From: CALAED01 sp036378315
GTDB lineage: Bacteria; Actinomycetota; Actinomycetes; Streptosporangiales; Streptosporangiaceae
Direction: 5' to 3'
Length of the DNA: 64,000 bases
NCBI GenBank assembly: GCA_036378315.1
Contig: DASUWU010000147.1
Location: 1 to 64,000, forward strand
Shown one piece after another: positions 34,108 to 42,008 of this stretch. Below the pieces are notes generated by a model. That model did not search any database. It worked only from the letters and a program-made list of their open reading frames with translations, and was not told where the DNA came from. The first letter of the stretch is position 1, and every line of letters begins with the position of its first letter. The translations under genes were made by a program, and so were the position numbers.

Positions 34108-35297
34108 AGCCCCAGTCCGTTCGCGATCAGTTCTCGCTGGATCTCGGATGTTCCCGAGAAGAGCGTGGTGGGCACGGTGTCGCGCAGCGCCTGCTCGATC
34201 CCTTCGCTCGCCAGGTAACCGCGGGCACCGAAGATCTGCAGAGCGTCCAGGCTCGACCGGACCGCGGCCTCGGAGATCGCCAGCTTGGACAGGGCGGCGT
34301 CCGCGGCCGCGTCCCGCCACGCGTCCGCGCCGCTGTCCAGCCGGAAACAGGCGCGGTAGAGCAGGAGACGCGCCGCCTCGAGCCGCAGCTTCATGTCGGC
34401 GATGCGGTGCGACACGGCCTGGAACTCGGCGATCCTGCGGCCGAACTGCCTGCGTTGCCTCGCCTGCGCCACGCAGCGCTCGAGCAGCCGATCCATCAGC
34501 CCGACGTAGCCGGCGAACAGGCAGGCCCGCTCCCATCCCATCGAGTGCTGGAAGACGGCGCCGCCCTGCCCCTCCGCGCCGAGCCGTTGCGCGGCCGGAA
34601 CCCGGCACTGCTCGAACCGCACCACGCCGGCCGGACAGGAGGTCAGGCCCATCTTCTCGAACGGACCCTCGACCACCAGCCCCGGCGTCGAACGCTCGAC
34701 CACGAAGGCCGAGCTGCCGAGGAAGCCGGCCGCCGGGTCGGTGACGGCGTAAGTGACGATCACGTCCGCGTCCGGCGCGTTGCTGGCCCACGACTTCTCG
34801 CCCGTGAGCACGTAATGGTCGCCGTCCCTGACGGCCCGGGTGGTCAGCGCCGATACGTCCGATCCCGCGTCGCGCTCTGTCATGGCGTTGGCGGCGATCA
34901 GCGTCCCCGCGCACATTCCCGGCAGCAGCCGGGCCCGCACCTCGGCCGTCGCGAAGGCGGCCACCGGCACGGCGCAGGCGAACAGGTGCGCGCCGGCCGC
35001 GAAGACCAGGCCGGTGTCGGGGCAGCCGCGGCCGAATGCCTCGATCAGGTGTGCGGTGTCGAGTGCGGACCGGCCACCGCCGCCGTACTCCTGCGATACG
35101 CACAGACCCAGCAGCCCGAGGTCGCCGCAGTGCCGCCACGAGTCCCGCAGCGGCGTCGCGGCGGCGCGGTCGGCGAAATGCCGCCGGACGGCCGCCAGCA
35201 TTTCGTCGTACTCTTTTCGCTGAGCCGGTTCCCAGTCCAGGAACATCCCATTCCGCCGTTCGTACGGGACCGCATGGACGAGTGGGTCGCAAGCCAT
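34104..35297 (-). CDS. Acyl-CoA dehydrogenase-type prolyl-carrier-protein oxidase, PltE-like
   Basis: A 397-residue acyl-CoA dehydrogenase-family flavoprotein: VSQEYGGGGRSALDT, NAMTERDAGSDVSALTTRA, KSWASNAPDAD, RRQFGRRIAEFQAVSHRIADM and the FAD/closing segment TLFSGTSEIQRELIA. In prodigiosin, pyoluteorin and clorobiocin such enzymes (RedW, PltE, CloN3) convert prolyl-S-PCP to pyrrolyl-2-carboxyl-S-PCP. ATG 35297 is chosen because GGGGGAAA lies 5 nt upstream; a GTG at 35324 would add nine residues. It leads the minus-strand operon dehydrogenase - adenylation enzyme - carrier - acyltransferase. Confidence 0.8.
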   Translation of the reverse strand: MACDPLVHAVPYERRNGMFLDWEPAQRKEYDEMLAAVRRHFADRAAATPLRDSWRHCGDLGLLGLCVSQEYGGGGRSALDTAHLIEAFGRGCPDTGLVFAAGAHLFACAVPVAAFATAEVRARLLPGMCAGTLIAANAMTERDAGSDVSALTTRAVRDGDHYVLTGEKSWASNAPDADVIVTYAVTDPAAGFLGSSAFVVERSTPGLVVEGPFEKMGLTSCPAGVVRFEQCRVPAAQRLGAEGQGGAVFQHSMGWERACLFAGYVGLMDRLLERCVAQARQRRQFGRRIAEFQAVSHRIADMKLRLEAARLLLYRACFRLDSGADAWRDAAADAALSKLAISEAAVRSSLDALQIFGARGYLASEGIEQALRDTVPTTLFSGTSEIQRELIANGLGL

Positions 35298-35468
35298 GGC
35301 AGTTTCCCCCGCGAATCGCGACACCGATTCGCATAGTGCCGAACGGCACTGAAATCAGGCTGAAACCGCTGCGCCGGGCCGTCGGGCGACCAGGACGGAC
35401 GGCGTGCGCGCGTAATTGTGTCGTTTTTCCGCTAGCGCCCGGGGCCCGACCTCGCGCACCGTGGAAGG

Positions 35469-36887
35469 GTGACCGGTGACGAGCTGCTCTACCGCGCGGT
35501 TCTCAGCAACGACAGCCGCTTCGACGGCCGGATCTACATCGGCGTGACGAGCACCGGCATCTACTGCCGTCCGACCTGCCCCGCGCGCACGCCCAAGCGT
35601 GCCAACATGCGGTTCTTCCGTACCGCGGCGGCGGCGCAGGGGGCCGGATTTCGCGCGTGCAAGCGCTGCCGACCCGATGCGACGCCGGGATCGCCGGAAT
35701 GGAACACCCGTGCGGACGTGGCCGGGCGCGCGATGCGGCTCATCGCCGACGGCCTTGTCGACCGCGAGGGCGTCGGCGGTCTTGCCGCCCGTCTGAACTA
35801 CAGCGAGCGGCAGTTGCAGCGAGTGCTCGTCACCGAGGTCGGCGCGGGTCCACTGGCGCTCGCCCGCGCGCAGCGGGCCCGCACGGCCCAGATGCTGCTG
35901 GAAACGACCGACCTGTCGATCAGCGACGTCGCCTTCGCGGCCGGGTTCGCGAGCATACGGCAGTTCAACGAGACCGTACGGCAGGTGTTCGCGCTCACCC
36001 CGACGGAGTTGCGGGCGCGGGCCGCCCCGCGAAGCGACGCGCGTCCGACGCAGGCCGGCGGGGTCACCCTGCGGCTGCCCGTCCGGCTGCCGTTCGACCT
36101 CGCCGACCTCCTCACCTACCTCGGCGGCCGCGCGGTGGCCGGCGTCGAGGAGTACGCGGACGGCGTCTATCGCAGGGCGCTGGCGCTGCCGCACGGCGCC
36201 GCGGTCGTCGCCTTCGCCGCCGCCGGAATCGAGTGCGCGCACGAGGGACGGGGCTTCCTGCGCTGCGAGCTGTATCTGGAGGATCTGCGCGACCTCACCG
36301 CCGCCGTGCAGCGCTGCCGCCGGCTGCTCGACCTGGACGCCGATCCGCGCGCGGTCGACGAGCTGCTCGGCCGGGACGGCATCCTGGCGCCGTTGGTGGC
36401 GCGATCGCCCGGCCGCCGGGTGCCCGGCTGCACGGACCCGCACGAGGTCGCGATCCGGGGGGCGCTCGGGCAGCACGTGACGGTGGCGCCACGAAGCACG
36501 GCGCTCATCACCCGGCTCGCCGCGCACTACGGCAAGCCGCTCACCACGCCGATCGGCGGCATCACCCACACCTTCCCGACCGCGGAGGCGCTCGCCGACC
36601 TCGACCCGGCCGAGCTGCCGACCGGCCGGCGGGCCGCCGTACGCGAACTGGCCGCGGCGCTGGCCAGCGGGGACCTGCCGCTCAACGTCGGCGCCGAGCG
36701 CGAGGAGGCGGTACGCCGGTTGCGGAGCGTCACCGGCCTCCCGCCACGGGTGATCGCCTACATCCGGATGCGGGCCCTCGGCGACCCCGACGTCCTGGTG
36801 CCCACGACCCCGATCCTCTCCGACGTCGCGGAGTCCTGGCGACCATGGCGTTCGTACGCGTTCCAGTACCTGCGGTCCGCAGACTAG
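35469..36887 (+). CDS. alkA: AlkA-type DNA-3-methyladenine glycosylase fused to Ada/AraC domains
   Basis: A 472-residue fusion. The N-terminal Ada zinc domain (FDGRIYIGVTSTGIYCRPTCPAR ... FRACKRCRPD, four Cys, the first a methyl-phosphotriester acceptor) is followed by an AraC-type helix-turn-helix (residues about 85-185) and an AlkA glycosylase with the helix-hairpin-helix and catalytic Asp region (TPILSDVAESWRPWRSYA). It senses alkylation and excises alkylated bases. The usual neighbouring ogt gene is absent. It starts at GTG after GGAAGG. It lies at the right border of the cluster; a link to resistance against an alkylating or azoxy product is conceivable but speculative. Confidence 0.85.
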   Translation: MTGDELLYRAVLSNDSRFDGRIYIGVTSTGIYCRPTCPARTPKRANMRFFRTAAAAQGAGFRACKRCRPDATPGSPEWNTRADVAGRAMRLIADGLVDREGVGGLAARLNYSERQLQRVLVTEVGAGPLALARAQRARTAQMLLETTDLSISDVAFAAGFASIRQFNETVRQVFALTPTELRARAAPRSDARPTQAGGVTLRLPVRLPFDLADLLTYLGGRAVAGVEEYADGVYRRALALPHGAAVVAFAAAGIECAHEGRGFLRCELYLEDLRDLTAAVQRCRRLLDLDADPRAVDELLGRDGILAPLVARSPGRRVPGCTDPHEVAIRGALGQHVTVAPRSTALITRLAAHYGKPLTTPIGGITHTFPTAEALADLDPAELPTGRRAAVRELAAALASGDLPLNVGAEREEAVRRLRSVTGLPPRVIAYIRMRALGDPDVLVPTTPILSDVAESWRPWRSYAFQYLRSAD

Positions 36888-36987
36888 AGTCCCGCTCGAC
36901 GCCGACCGGCATCATGGCGTGCACCACGATCCCGCCTACGTCCGCGTGCTGGGGCCTGGCGTGTCGGTGCTGGTGGGGGTGCGAGAG

Positions 36988-37014
36988 CTTGCACTCGGGC
37001 GGGTAGAGTGCTAA
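36988..37014 (+). promoter_or_regulatory. CIRCE element 1 (HrcA operator) overlapping the groEL promoter
   Basis: CTTGCACTC, 9 bp, GAGTGCTAA: the inverted repeat of the HrcA-binding CIRCE element. It contains the likely promoter, -35 TTGCAC (36989-36994), 17-bp spacer, -10 TAAATA (37012-37017), so HrcA would block polymerase binding. Confidence 0.8.
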
Positions 37015-37022
37015 ATAGTCGG

Positions 37023-37049
37023 TTGGCACTCTACAGTTGAGAGTGACAA
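37023..37049 (+). promoter_or_regulatory. CIRCE element 2
   Basis: TTGGCACTC, 9 bp, GAGTGACAA with one imperfect pair. It lies 8 bp after the first CIRCE and in the transcribed leader. Confidence 0.75.
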
Positions 37050-37181
37050 TCCCAGAGTTGGGATCGGGGCGATGAGGCCTCGCGTCCGGCGGCGGAATGG
37101 AGGCCGTCAGGCGGGGGTCGTCCGTCGCGGGCGTCGGCTCGATCCGTCATAGCCACCCATGTTCCGGGAGGACTGGAGCCT

Positions 37182-38804
37182 ATGGCTGCCAAGATGATCG
37201 CGTTCGACGAGGACGCCCGGCGCGGCCTCGAACGCGGCATGAACCAGCTCGCCGATGCCGTCAAGGTGACCTTGGGTCCCAAGGGCCGCAACGTCGTGCT
37301 GGAGAAGAAGTGGGGCGCCCCCACGATCACCAACGATGGCGTGTCGATCGCCAAGGAGATCGAGCTCGAGGACCCGTGGGAGAAGATCGGGGCCGAGCTG
37401 GTCAAGGAAGTCGCCAAGAAGACCGACGACGTGGCGGGTGACGGCACCACCACGGCAACCGTGCTGGCCCAGGCACTGGTGCGCGAGGGGCTGCGCAACG
37501 TGGCCGCCGGCGCCAACCCGATGTCCCTCAAGCGGGGCATCGAGTCCGCGGTCGAGCGGGTGAGCGAGGAGCTGTCCAAGCTGGCCAAGGACGTGGAGAC
37601 CAAGGAGCAGATCGCCTCCACCGCGTCCATCTCGGCCGGCGACACCCAGATCGGCGAGATGATCGCCGAGGCGATGGACAAGGTCGGCAAGGAAGGCGTC
37701 ATCACCGTCGAGGAGAGCAACACCTTCGGCCTCGAGCTCGAGCTCACCGAGGGCATGCGCTTCGACAAGGGGTACATCTCCGGTTACTTCGTGACCGACC
37801 CCGAGCGGATGGAGGCCGTCCTCGAGGACCCGTACATCCTGATCGTCAGCTCCAAGGTCTCGGCCAACAAGGACCTGCTGCCCGTCCTCGAGGCGGTCAT
37901 GCAGGCGAGCAAGCCGCTGCTGGTCATCGCCGAGGACGTCGAGGGCGAGGCGCTGTCCACGCTGATCGTCAACAAGATCCGCGGCATCTTCAAGTCCGTC
38001 GCCGTCAAGGCGCCGGGCTTCGGCGACCGCCGCAAGGCGATGCTGGGCGACATCGCAACCCTCACCGGCGGCCAGGTCATCAGCGAGGAGGTCGGTCTCA
38101 AGCTGGAGAACGTCACCCTCGACATGCTCGGCCGCGCCCGCAACGTCGTCATCAGCAAGGACGAGACGACCATCGTGGACGGCGCCGGTGACGCCACCGA
38201 GATCGCCGGACGGGTCAACCAGATCCGGGTCGAGATCGAGAACACCGACTCCGACTACGACCGCGAGAAGCTGCAGGAGCGGCTCGCCAAGCTGGCCGGC
38301 GGCGTCGCCGTCATCAAGGCCGGCGCGGCCACCGAGGTCGAGCTGAAGGAGCGCAAGCACCGCATCGAGGACGCCGTACGCAACGCGAGGGCGGCCGTCG
38401 AGGAGGGCATCGTGCCCGGTGGTGGCGTGGCGCTGCTGCAGGCGGCCGCCACGGCGTTCGAGAAGATCGACCTCCAGGGCGACGAGGCGACCGGCGCGGC
38501 GATCGTCCGCCGGGCGCTCGAGGAGCCATTGAAGCAGATCGCCGTGAACGCCGGTCTCGAGGGCGGCGTCGTGATCGAGAAGGTCAAGCACCTCGACTCG
38601 GCCCACGGCCTGGACGCCGCCACCGGCGACTACGTCAACATGTTCGAGGCGGGGATCATCGACCCGGCCAAGGTGACGCGCTCCGCACTGCAGAACGCGT
38701 CGTCGATCGCGGCGCTGTTCCTCACCACCGAGGCCGTGATCGCCGAGAAGCCGGAGAAGGACAAGGGCCCGGCCACCCCGGGCGCCGGCGACATGGACTT
38801 CTGA
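37182..38804 (+). CDS. groL: 60-kDa chaperonin GroEL
   Basis: A 540-residue type I chaperonin. The ATP-binding motif VAGDGTTTATVLAQALVREG (about residue 86), LKRGIESAV, and the equatorial AAVEEGIVPGGGVALL are standard. The C terminus ends GAGDMDF, without a long Gly-Gly-Met tail or His-rich end. No groES gene is adjacent, as for the stand-alone groEL copy (groEL2) in many actinobacteria. Two CIRCE elements upstream indicate HrcA control and heat induction. The start at 37182 follows GGGAGGACTGGAGCC. Confidence 0.95.
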   Translation: MAAKMIAFDEDARRGLERGMNQLADAVKVTLGPKGRNVVLEKKWGAPTITNDGVSIAKEIELEDPWEKIGAELVKEVAKKTDDVAGDGTTTATVLAQALVREGLRNVAAGANPMSLKRGIESAVERVSEELSKLAKDVETKEQIASTASISAGDTQIGEMIAEAMDKVGKEGVITVEESNTFGLELELTEGMRFDKGYISGYFVTDPERMEAVLEDPYILIVSSKVSANKDLLPVLEAVMQASKPLLVIAEDVEGEALSTLIVNKIRGIFKSVAVKAPGFGDRRKAMLGDIATLTGGQVISEEVGLKLENVTLDMLGRARNVVISKDETTIVDGAGDATEIAGRVNQIRVEIENTDSDYDREKLQERLAKLAGGVAVIKAGAATEVELKERKHRIEDAVRNARAAVEEGIVPGGGVALLQAAATAFEKIDLQGDEATGAAIVRRALEEPLKQIAVNAGLEGGVVIEKVKHLDSAHGLDAATGDYVNMFEAGIIDPAKVTRSALQNASSIAALFLTTEAVIAEKPEKDKGPATPGAGDMDF

Positions 38805-38835
38805 GTCCCTGTCGGCCATTCCTGAACGCACCAGA

Positions 38836-38867
38836 AAAGGGGCGGTCCCACCCGGGACCGCCCCTTT
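38836..38867. terminator. Bidirectional terminator between groEL and the helicase gene
   Basis: Perfect 14-bp arms (AAAGGGGCGGTCCC and complement) with loop ACCC; the flanking A-run and T-run act as U tracts in both directions. It lies between convergent genes. Confidence 0.85.
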
Positions 38868-38893
38868 CGCGTACCACCCGCGCGGATGAGAGG

Positions 38894-40546
38894 TCAGATC
38901 TCCTCGCCCGTGAGGACGGCGTCGGCGTCGACGATGCGGTAGGCGTAACCCTGCTCGGCGAGGAAGCGCTGCCGGTGCGCGGCGTACTCCTGGTCGAGGG
39001 TGTCGCGCGCGACGACGGCGTAGAAGCGGGCGCCGCGGCCGGAGGCCTTCGGGCGGAGCACCCGGCCGAGCCGCTGCGCCTCCTCCTGGCGCGAGCCGTA
39101 CGACCCGGACACCTGGATCGCGACCGCGGCCTCAGGCAGGTCGATGGAGAAGTTGGCGACCTTCGACACCACCAGCAAGGAGATCTCACCGGAGCGGAAC
39201 GCGTCGAACAGCCGCTCCCGTTCGCGCACCCGCGTGTCGCCCTTGATCACTGGGGCGCCCAGCAGCTCGCCCAGCTCGTCGAGCTGGTCGATGTACTGGC
39301 CGATGACCAGGGTCGGCTCGGCGGCGTGCCGGGCGGCCAGCGCCTGGATCACGCGGGTCTTGGTCGGCGTCGTGGCGCAGAACCGGTAGCGCAGGTCGGG
39401 CTCTGCCGTCGCGTAGGCGAGGCGCTCGGAGTCGGTCAGGGTCACCCGCACCTCGACGCAGTCGGCTGGCGCGATCCAGCCCTGCGCCTCCATCTCCTTC
39501 CACGGGGAGTCGTAGCGCTTCGGCCCGATCAGCGAGAAGACGTCCCCCTCGCGCCCGTCCTCGCGGACGAGCGTGGCGGTCAGGCCGAGGCGGCGGCGCG
39601 CCTGCAGGTCGGCGGTCATGCGGAAGATCGGCGCCGGCAGCAGGTGCACCTCGTCGTAGACGATCAGCCCCCAGTCGCGGGCGTCCAGGAGCTCCAGGTG
39701 CATGTACGCGCCCTTCCGCCGCGTCGTCATGATCTGGTACGTGGCGATCGTGACGGGCCGGATCTCCTTCTTGGTGCCGGTGTACTCCCCGATCTCGTCC
39801 TCGGTGAGCGACGTACGGTGCAGCAGCTCCTGCTTCCACTGGTGCGCGGCGACGGTGTTGGTCACCAGAATCAGGGTGGTGGCGCGCGCGTGCGCCATCG
39901 CGGCCGCCCCGACGACCGTCTTGCCGGCGCCGCACGGCAGCACCACCACCCCGGAGCCGCCCTGCCAGAACGACTCGGCGGCGTCCTTCTGGTACGGCCG
40001 CAGCGCCCAGCCGTCCTCGCGCAGGTCGATCGGGTGCGCCTCGCCGTCCACGTAGCCGGCGACGTCCTCGGCCGGCCAGCCCAGCCTGAGCAGCGCCTGC
40101 TTGAGGGTGCCGCGTTCGCTCCCGTGGACCACGACCGTGTCGTCGGCGACCCGGTCGCCCAGCAGCGGGCTGATCTTCTTGGCCCGCAGCACCTCCTCGA
40201 AGACCGCCCGGTCCGTCGAGACGAGCACCAACCCGTACGACGGATGCTTTTCGAGGCGCAGCCGGCCGTAGCGCGCCATGGTCTCGGCGATGTCCACCAG
40301 CAGCGCGTGCGGGACCGGGTAACGGGAGTGCTTCAGCAGCGCGTCGATGACCTGCTCGGCGTCGTGGCCGGCGGCGCGGGCGTTCCACAGCGCCAGGGGC
40401 GTCACCCGGTAGGTGTGGACATGCTCGGGAGAGCGCTCGAGCTCCGCGAACGGCGCGATGTCCCTGCGGCAGGCGTCCGCGAGATCGTGATCGACCTCGA
40501 GCAGCAGGGTCTTGTCGGACTGGACGATGAGCGGGCCGTCGGTCAC
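38894..40546 (-). CDS. XPB/ERCC3-type DNA repair helicase
   Basis: A 550-residue superfamily 2 helicase. Motif I is LPCGAGKTVVG, Ia LVTNTVAAHQWK, II the DEVH box in IVYDEVHLLPA, III LGLTATLVRED, V VVSKVANFSIDLPEA and VI QRLGRVLRP. The N-terminal damage-recognition-like domain (SDKTLLLEVDH and following) is present, as in mycobacterial XPB. It unwinds DNA in 3'-5' direction in repair. The GTG start follows GGAAGGG. Its helicase-associated partner gene, usually adjacent, is at 444. Confidence 0.9.
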   Translation of the reverse strand: MTDGPLIVQSDKTLLLEVDHDLADACRRDIAPFAELERSPEHVHTYRVTPLALWNARAAGHDAEQVIDALLKHSRYPVPHALLVDIAETMARYGRLRLEKHPSYGLVLVSTDRAVFEEVLRAKKISPLLGDRVADDTVVVHGSERGTLKQALLRLGWPAEDVAGYVDGEAHPIDLREDGWALRPYQKDAAESFWQGGSGVVVLPCGAGKTVVGAAAMAHARATTLILVTNTVAAHQWKQELLHRTSLTEDEIGEYTGTKKEIRPVTIATYQIMTTRRKGAYMHLELLDARDWGLIVYDEVHLLPAPIFRMTADLQARRRLGLTATLVREDGREGDVFSLIGPKRYDSPWKEMEAQGWIAPADCVEVRVTLTDSERLAYATAEPDLRYRFCATTPTKTRVIQALAARHAAEPTLVIGQYIDQLDELGELLGAPVIKGDTRVRERERLFDAFRSGEISLLVVSKVANFSIDLPEAAVAIQVSGSYGSRQEEAQRLGRVLRPKASGRGARFYAVVARDTLDQEYAAHRQRFLAEQGYAYRIVDADAVLTGEEI

Positions 40547-40621
40547 TGGCTGCCCTTCCACGTGGAACGAAGTCACCAGTGTGCAACACCGGCGCCGGGT
40601 CGCGGCTTCCACACCCTGGTG

Positions 40622-41098
40622 TCAGTGGGTCCCGAGGTACCACACCAGGAAGATCACGGCCTCGATCACGAAGTTGAGACCACAGCAGATCCAGCTGCCC
40701 CTGGTGAGGCTGCGCGCCGCCGCCGGATCGGACTGGATCTTGTTGACCGCCACCCCGCCGAGGATCAGGCCGGGCAGCCAGGCGATGCCGATGCCGCAGA
40801 CGAAGATCAGGCCGACGCAGTTGCCGATGATGGCGGCCACCGCGGCGGCGTTGCTCGCCGGGGGCGTGCGCGGGAAGCCGGGCGGGCCGTACGCGGCGGC
40901 ATCGTACGCGTACGGATCGGCGCCACCGTACCCGGCCGGGGCGCCGTAGGGGTTGTGGCCGTACGGGTTCTGACCGTACGGGTTCTGGCCGTACGGATGC
41001 TGGCCGTACGGGTTCTGACCGTAGGGATTCTGACCGGACGGGTGCTGACCGGACGGACCTTGCCAGTCGGACGGAGGCCGGCCCCCATACCCGCTCAT
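40622..41098 (-). CDS. DUF4190-like membrane protein with NPYGQ repeats
   Basis: A 158-residue protein. The N-terminal half is a low-complexity Q/N/P/Y/G region with about six PYGQN-type pentapeptides encoded by 15-bp tandem units (roughly 40940-41065). The second half has two hydrophobic hairpins: AAAVAAIIGNCVGLIFVCGIG and a C-terminal CCGLNFVIEAVIFLVWYL, with the LGGVAVNKIQSDPAA loop typical of DUF4190 proteins. Such proteins are common in actinobacteria and have no defined job. It lies 75 nt upstream of the helicase gene on the same strand. Confidence 0.75.
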   Translation of the reverse strand: MSGYGGRPPSDWQGPSGQHPSGQNPYGQNPYGQHPYGQNPYGQNPYGHNPYGAPAGYGGADPYAYDAAAYGPPGFPRTPPASNAAAVAAIIGNCVGLIFVCGIGIAWLPGLILGGVAVNKIQSDPAAARSLTRGSWICCGLNFVIEAVIFLVWYLGTH

Positions 41099-41238
41099 CG
41101 CGCCGCCCTCCGCGTCGCCGCCACGTCCTCAGCGCCGGTGCGTCCCCAGCACCGGCACGTCGTCGACGCCGGTCGTCATCGACCTCGACAGCCCAACGGT
41201 ACCTTTCCGTACGCGCCCATTTCGCTCTTTGTCTCGGT

Positions 41239-41279
41239 CTATGGCGCGGATGCGCCGGCTCTGCGCATCCGCGCCATAG
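41239..41279 (-). terminator. Terminator of the cold-shock gene
   Basis: 16-bp perfect arms (CTATGGCGCGGATGCG and complement) around a 9-nt loop, 5 nt past the cold-shock stop codon. Confidence 0.8.
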
Positions 41280-41284
41280 CACCG

Positions 41285-41485
41285 TCAGAGCATGCGCACG
41301 GCCTCGGCCTGCGGGCCCCGGTCGCCCTGGGTGATCTCGAACTCGACCCGCTGGCCCTGCTCCAGGCTGCGGTAGCCGTCCATCTGGATGGCTGAGTAGT
41401 GCACGAACACATCACGGCCGCCATCGACGGCGATAAAGCCGTATCCCTTGTCCGCGTTAAACCATTTGACGGTGCCTTGCGCCAT
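41285..41485 (-). CDS. Cold-shock protein (CspA family)
   Basis: A 66-residue OB-fold RNA/ssDNA-binding protein: GTVKWFNADKGYGFIAVD (RNP1) and DVFVHYSAIQ (RNP2). It acts as an RNA chaperone and antiterminator. The gene has its own terminator just downstream. The 247-bp space upstream to the MoaD-like gene holds its leader and promoter; nothing else was recognised there. Confidence 0.95.
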   Translation of the reverse strand: MAQGTVKWFNADKGYGFIAVDGGRDVFVHYSAIQMDGYRSLEQGQRVEFEITQGDRGPQAEAVRML

Positions 41486-41732
41486 TTCAACCCTCAGGCA
41501 ATGCAGCGGCCCAAAAAGGGCCGCGGATTCTTCTTCGGACCCCAACCCCGGCTCACGTTGAGACCCGTCGACCACACCGGAGCGTGATCGCGCTCGACCA
41601 TACTGGTGACGATCGCGCGTTCGACACCCTCAAACGGGGTAGATCGTCCGGCCGGTCCTGGCCACCGCGAAATCCGGACGACCACCCGCGCACCCCGCCG
41701 CGGCGGGGGTATGCGACGGTAAGCGCCGGTCA

Positions 41733-42008
41733 TCAGCCGCCGGCGACGGCAGGGATGATCGAAACCTGCGCGCCCTCCGGCGTGGCGGTCTCGAGGCCGT
41801 TGGCGAACCGGACGTCCTCGTCGCCCACGTACACGTTGACGAACCGCCGGACCTTGCCCTCGTCGTCGAGGATGCGGGCCGCGATACCGGAGTAGTTGGC
41901 GTCCAGGTCGGAGATGACCTCGCGGAGCGTGTTCCCCGCGGCCTTCACCTCGGACTCGCCTCCGGTGTAGCTGCGCAGAATCGTCGGGATCCGCACGCTC
42001 ACGCTCAT
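41733..42008 (-). CDS. MoaD/ThiS-family ubiquitin-like sulfur carrier
   Basis: A 91-residue beta-grasp protein with the C-terminal di-glycine (SIIPAVAGG) that is thiocarboxylated in this family. Its start overlaps the threonine synthase stop (ATGA), an arrangement common in actinobacteria. In mycobacteria the CysO carrier of this type works with CysM and Mec in cysteine synthesis; here no CysM gene is adjacent, so its pathway is open. Confidence 0.85.
   Translation of the reverse strand: MSVSVRIPTILRSYTGGESEVKAAGNTLREVISDLDANYSGIAARILDDEGKVRRFVNVYVGDEDVRFANGLETATPEGAQVSIIPAVAGG

Noticed and set aside
32587..35349. A 920-residue fusion protein extending the adenylation enzyme
   Set aside because: The first 400 residues of this frame are antiphase translation of the dehydrogenase gene. 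A GTG at 34107 overlapping the dehydrogenase stop is the natural start.
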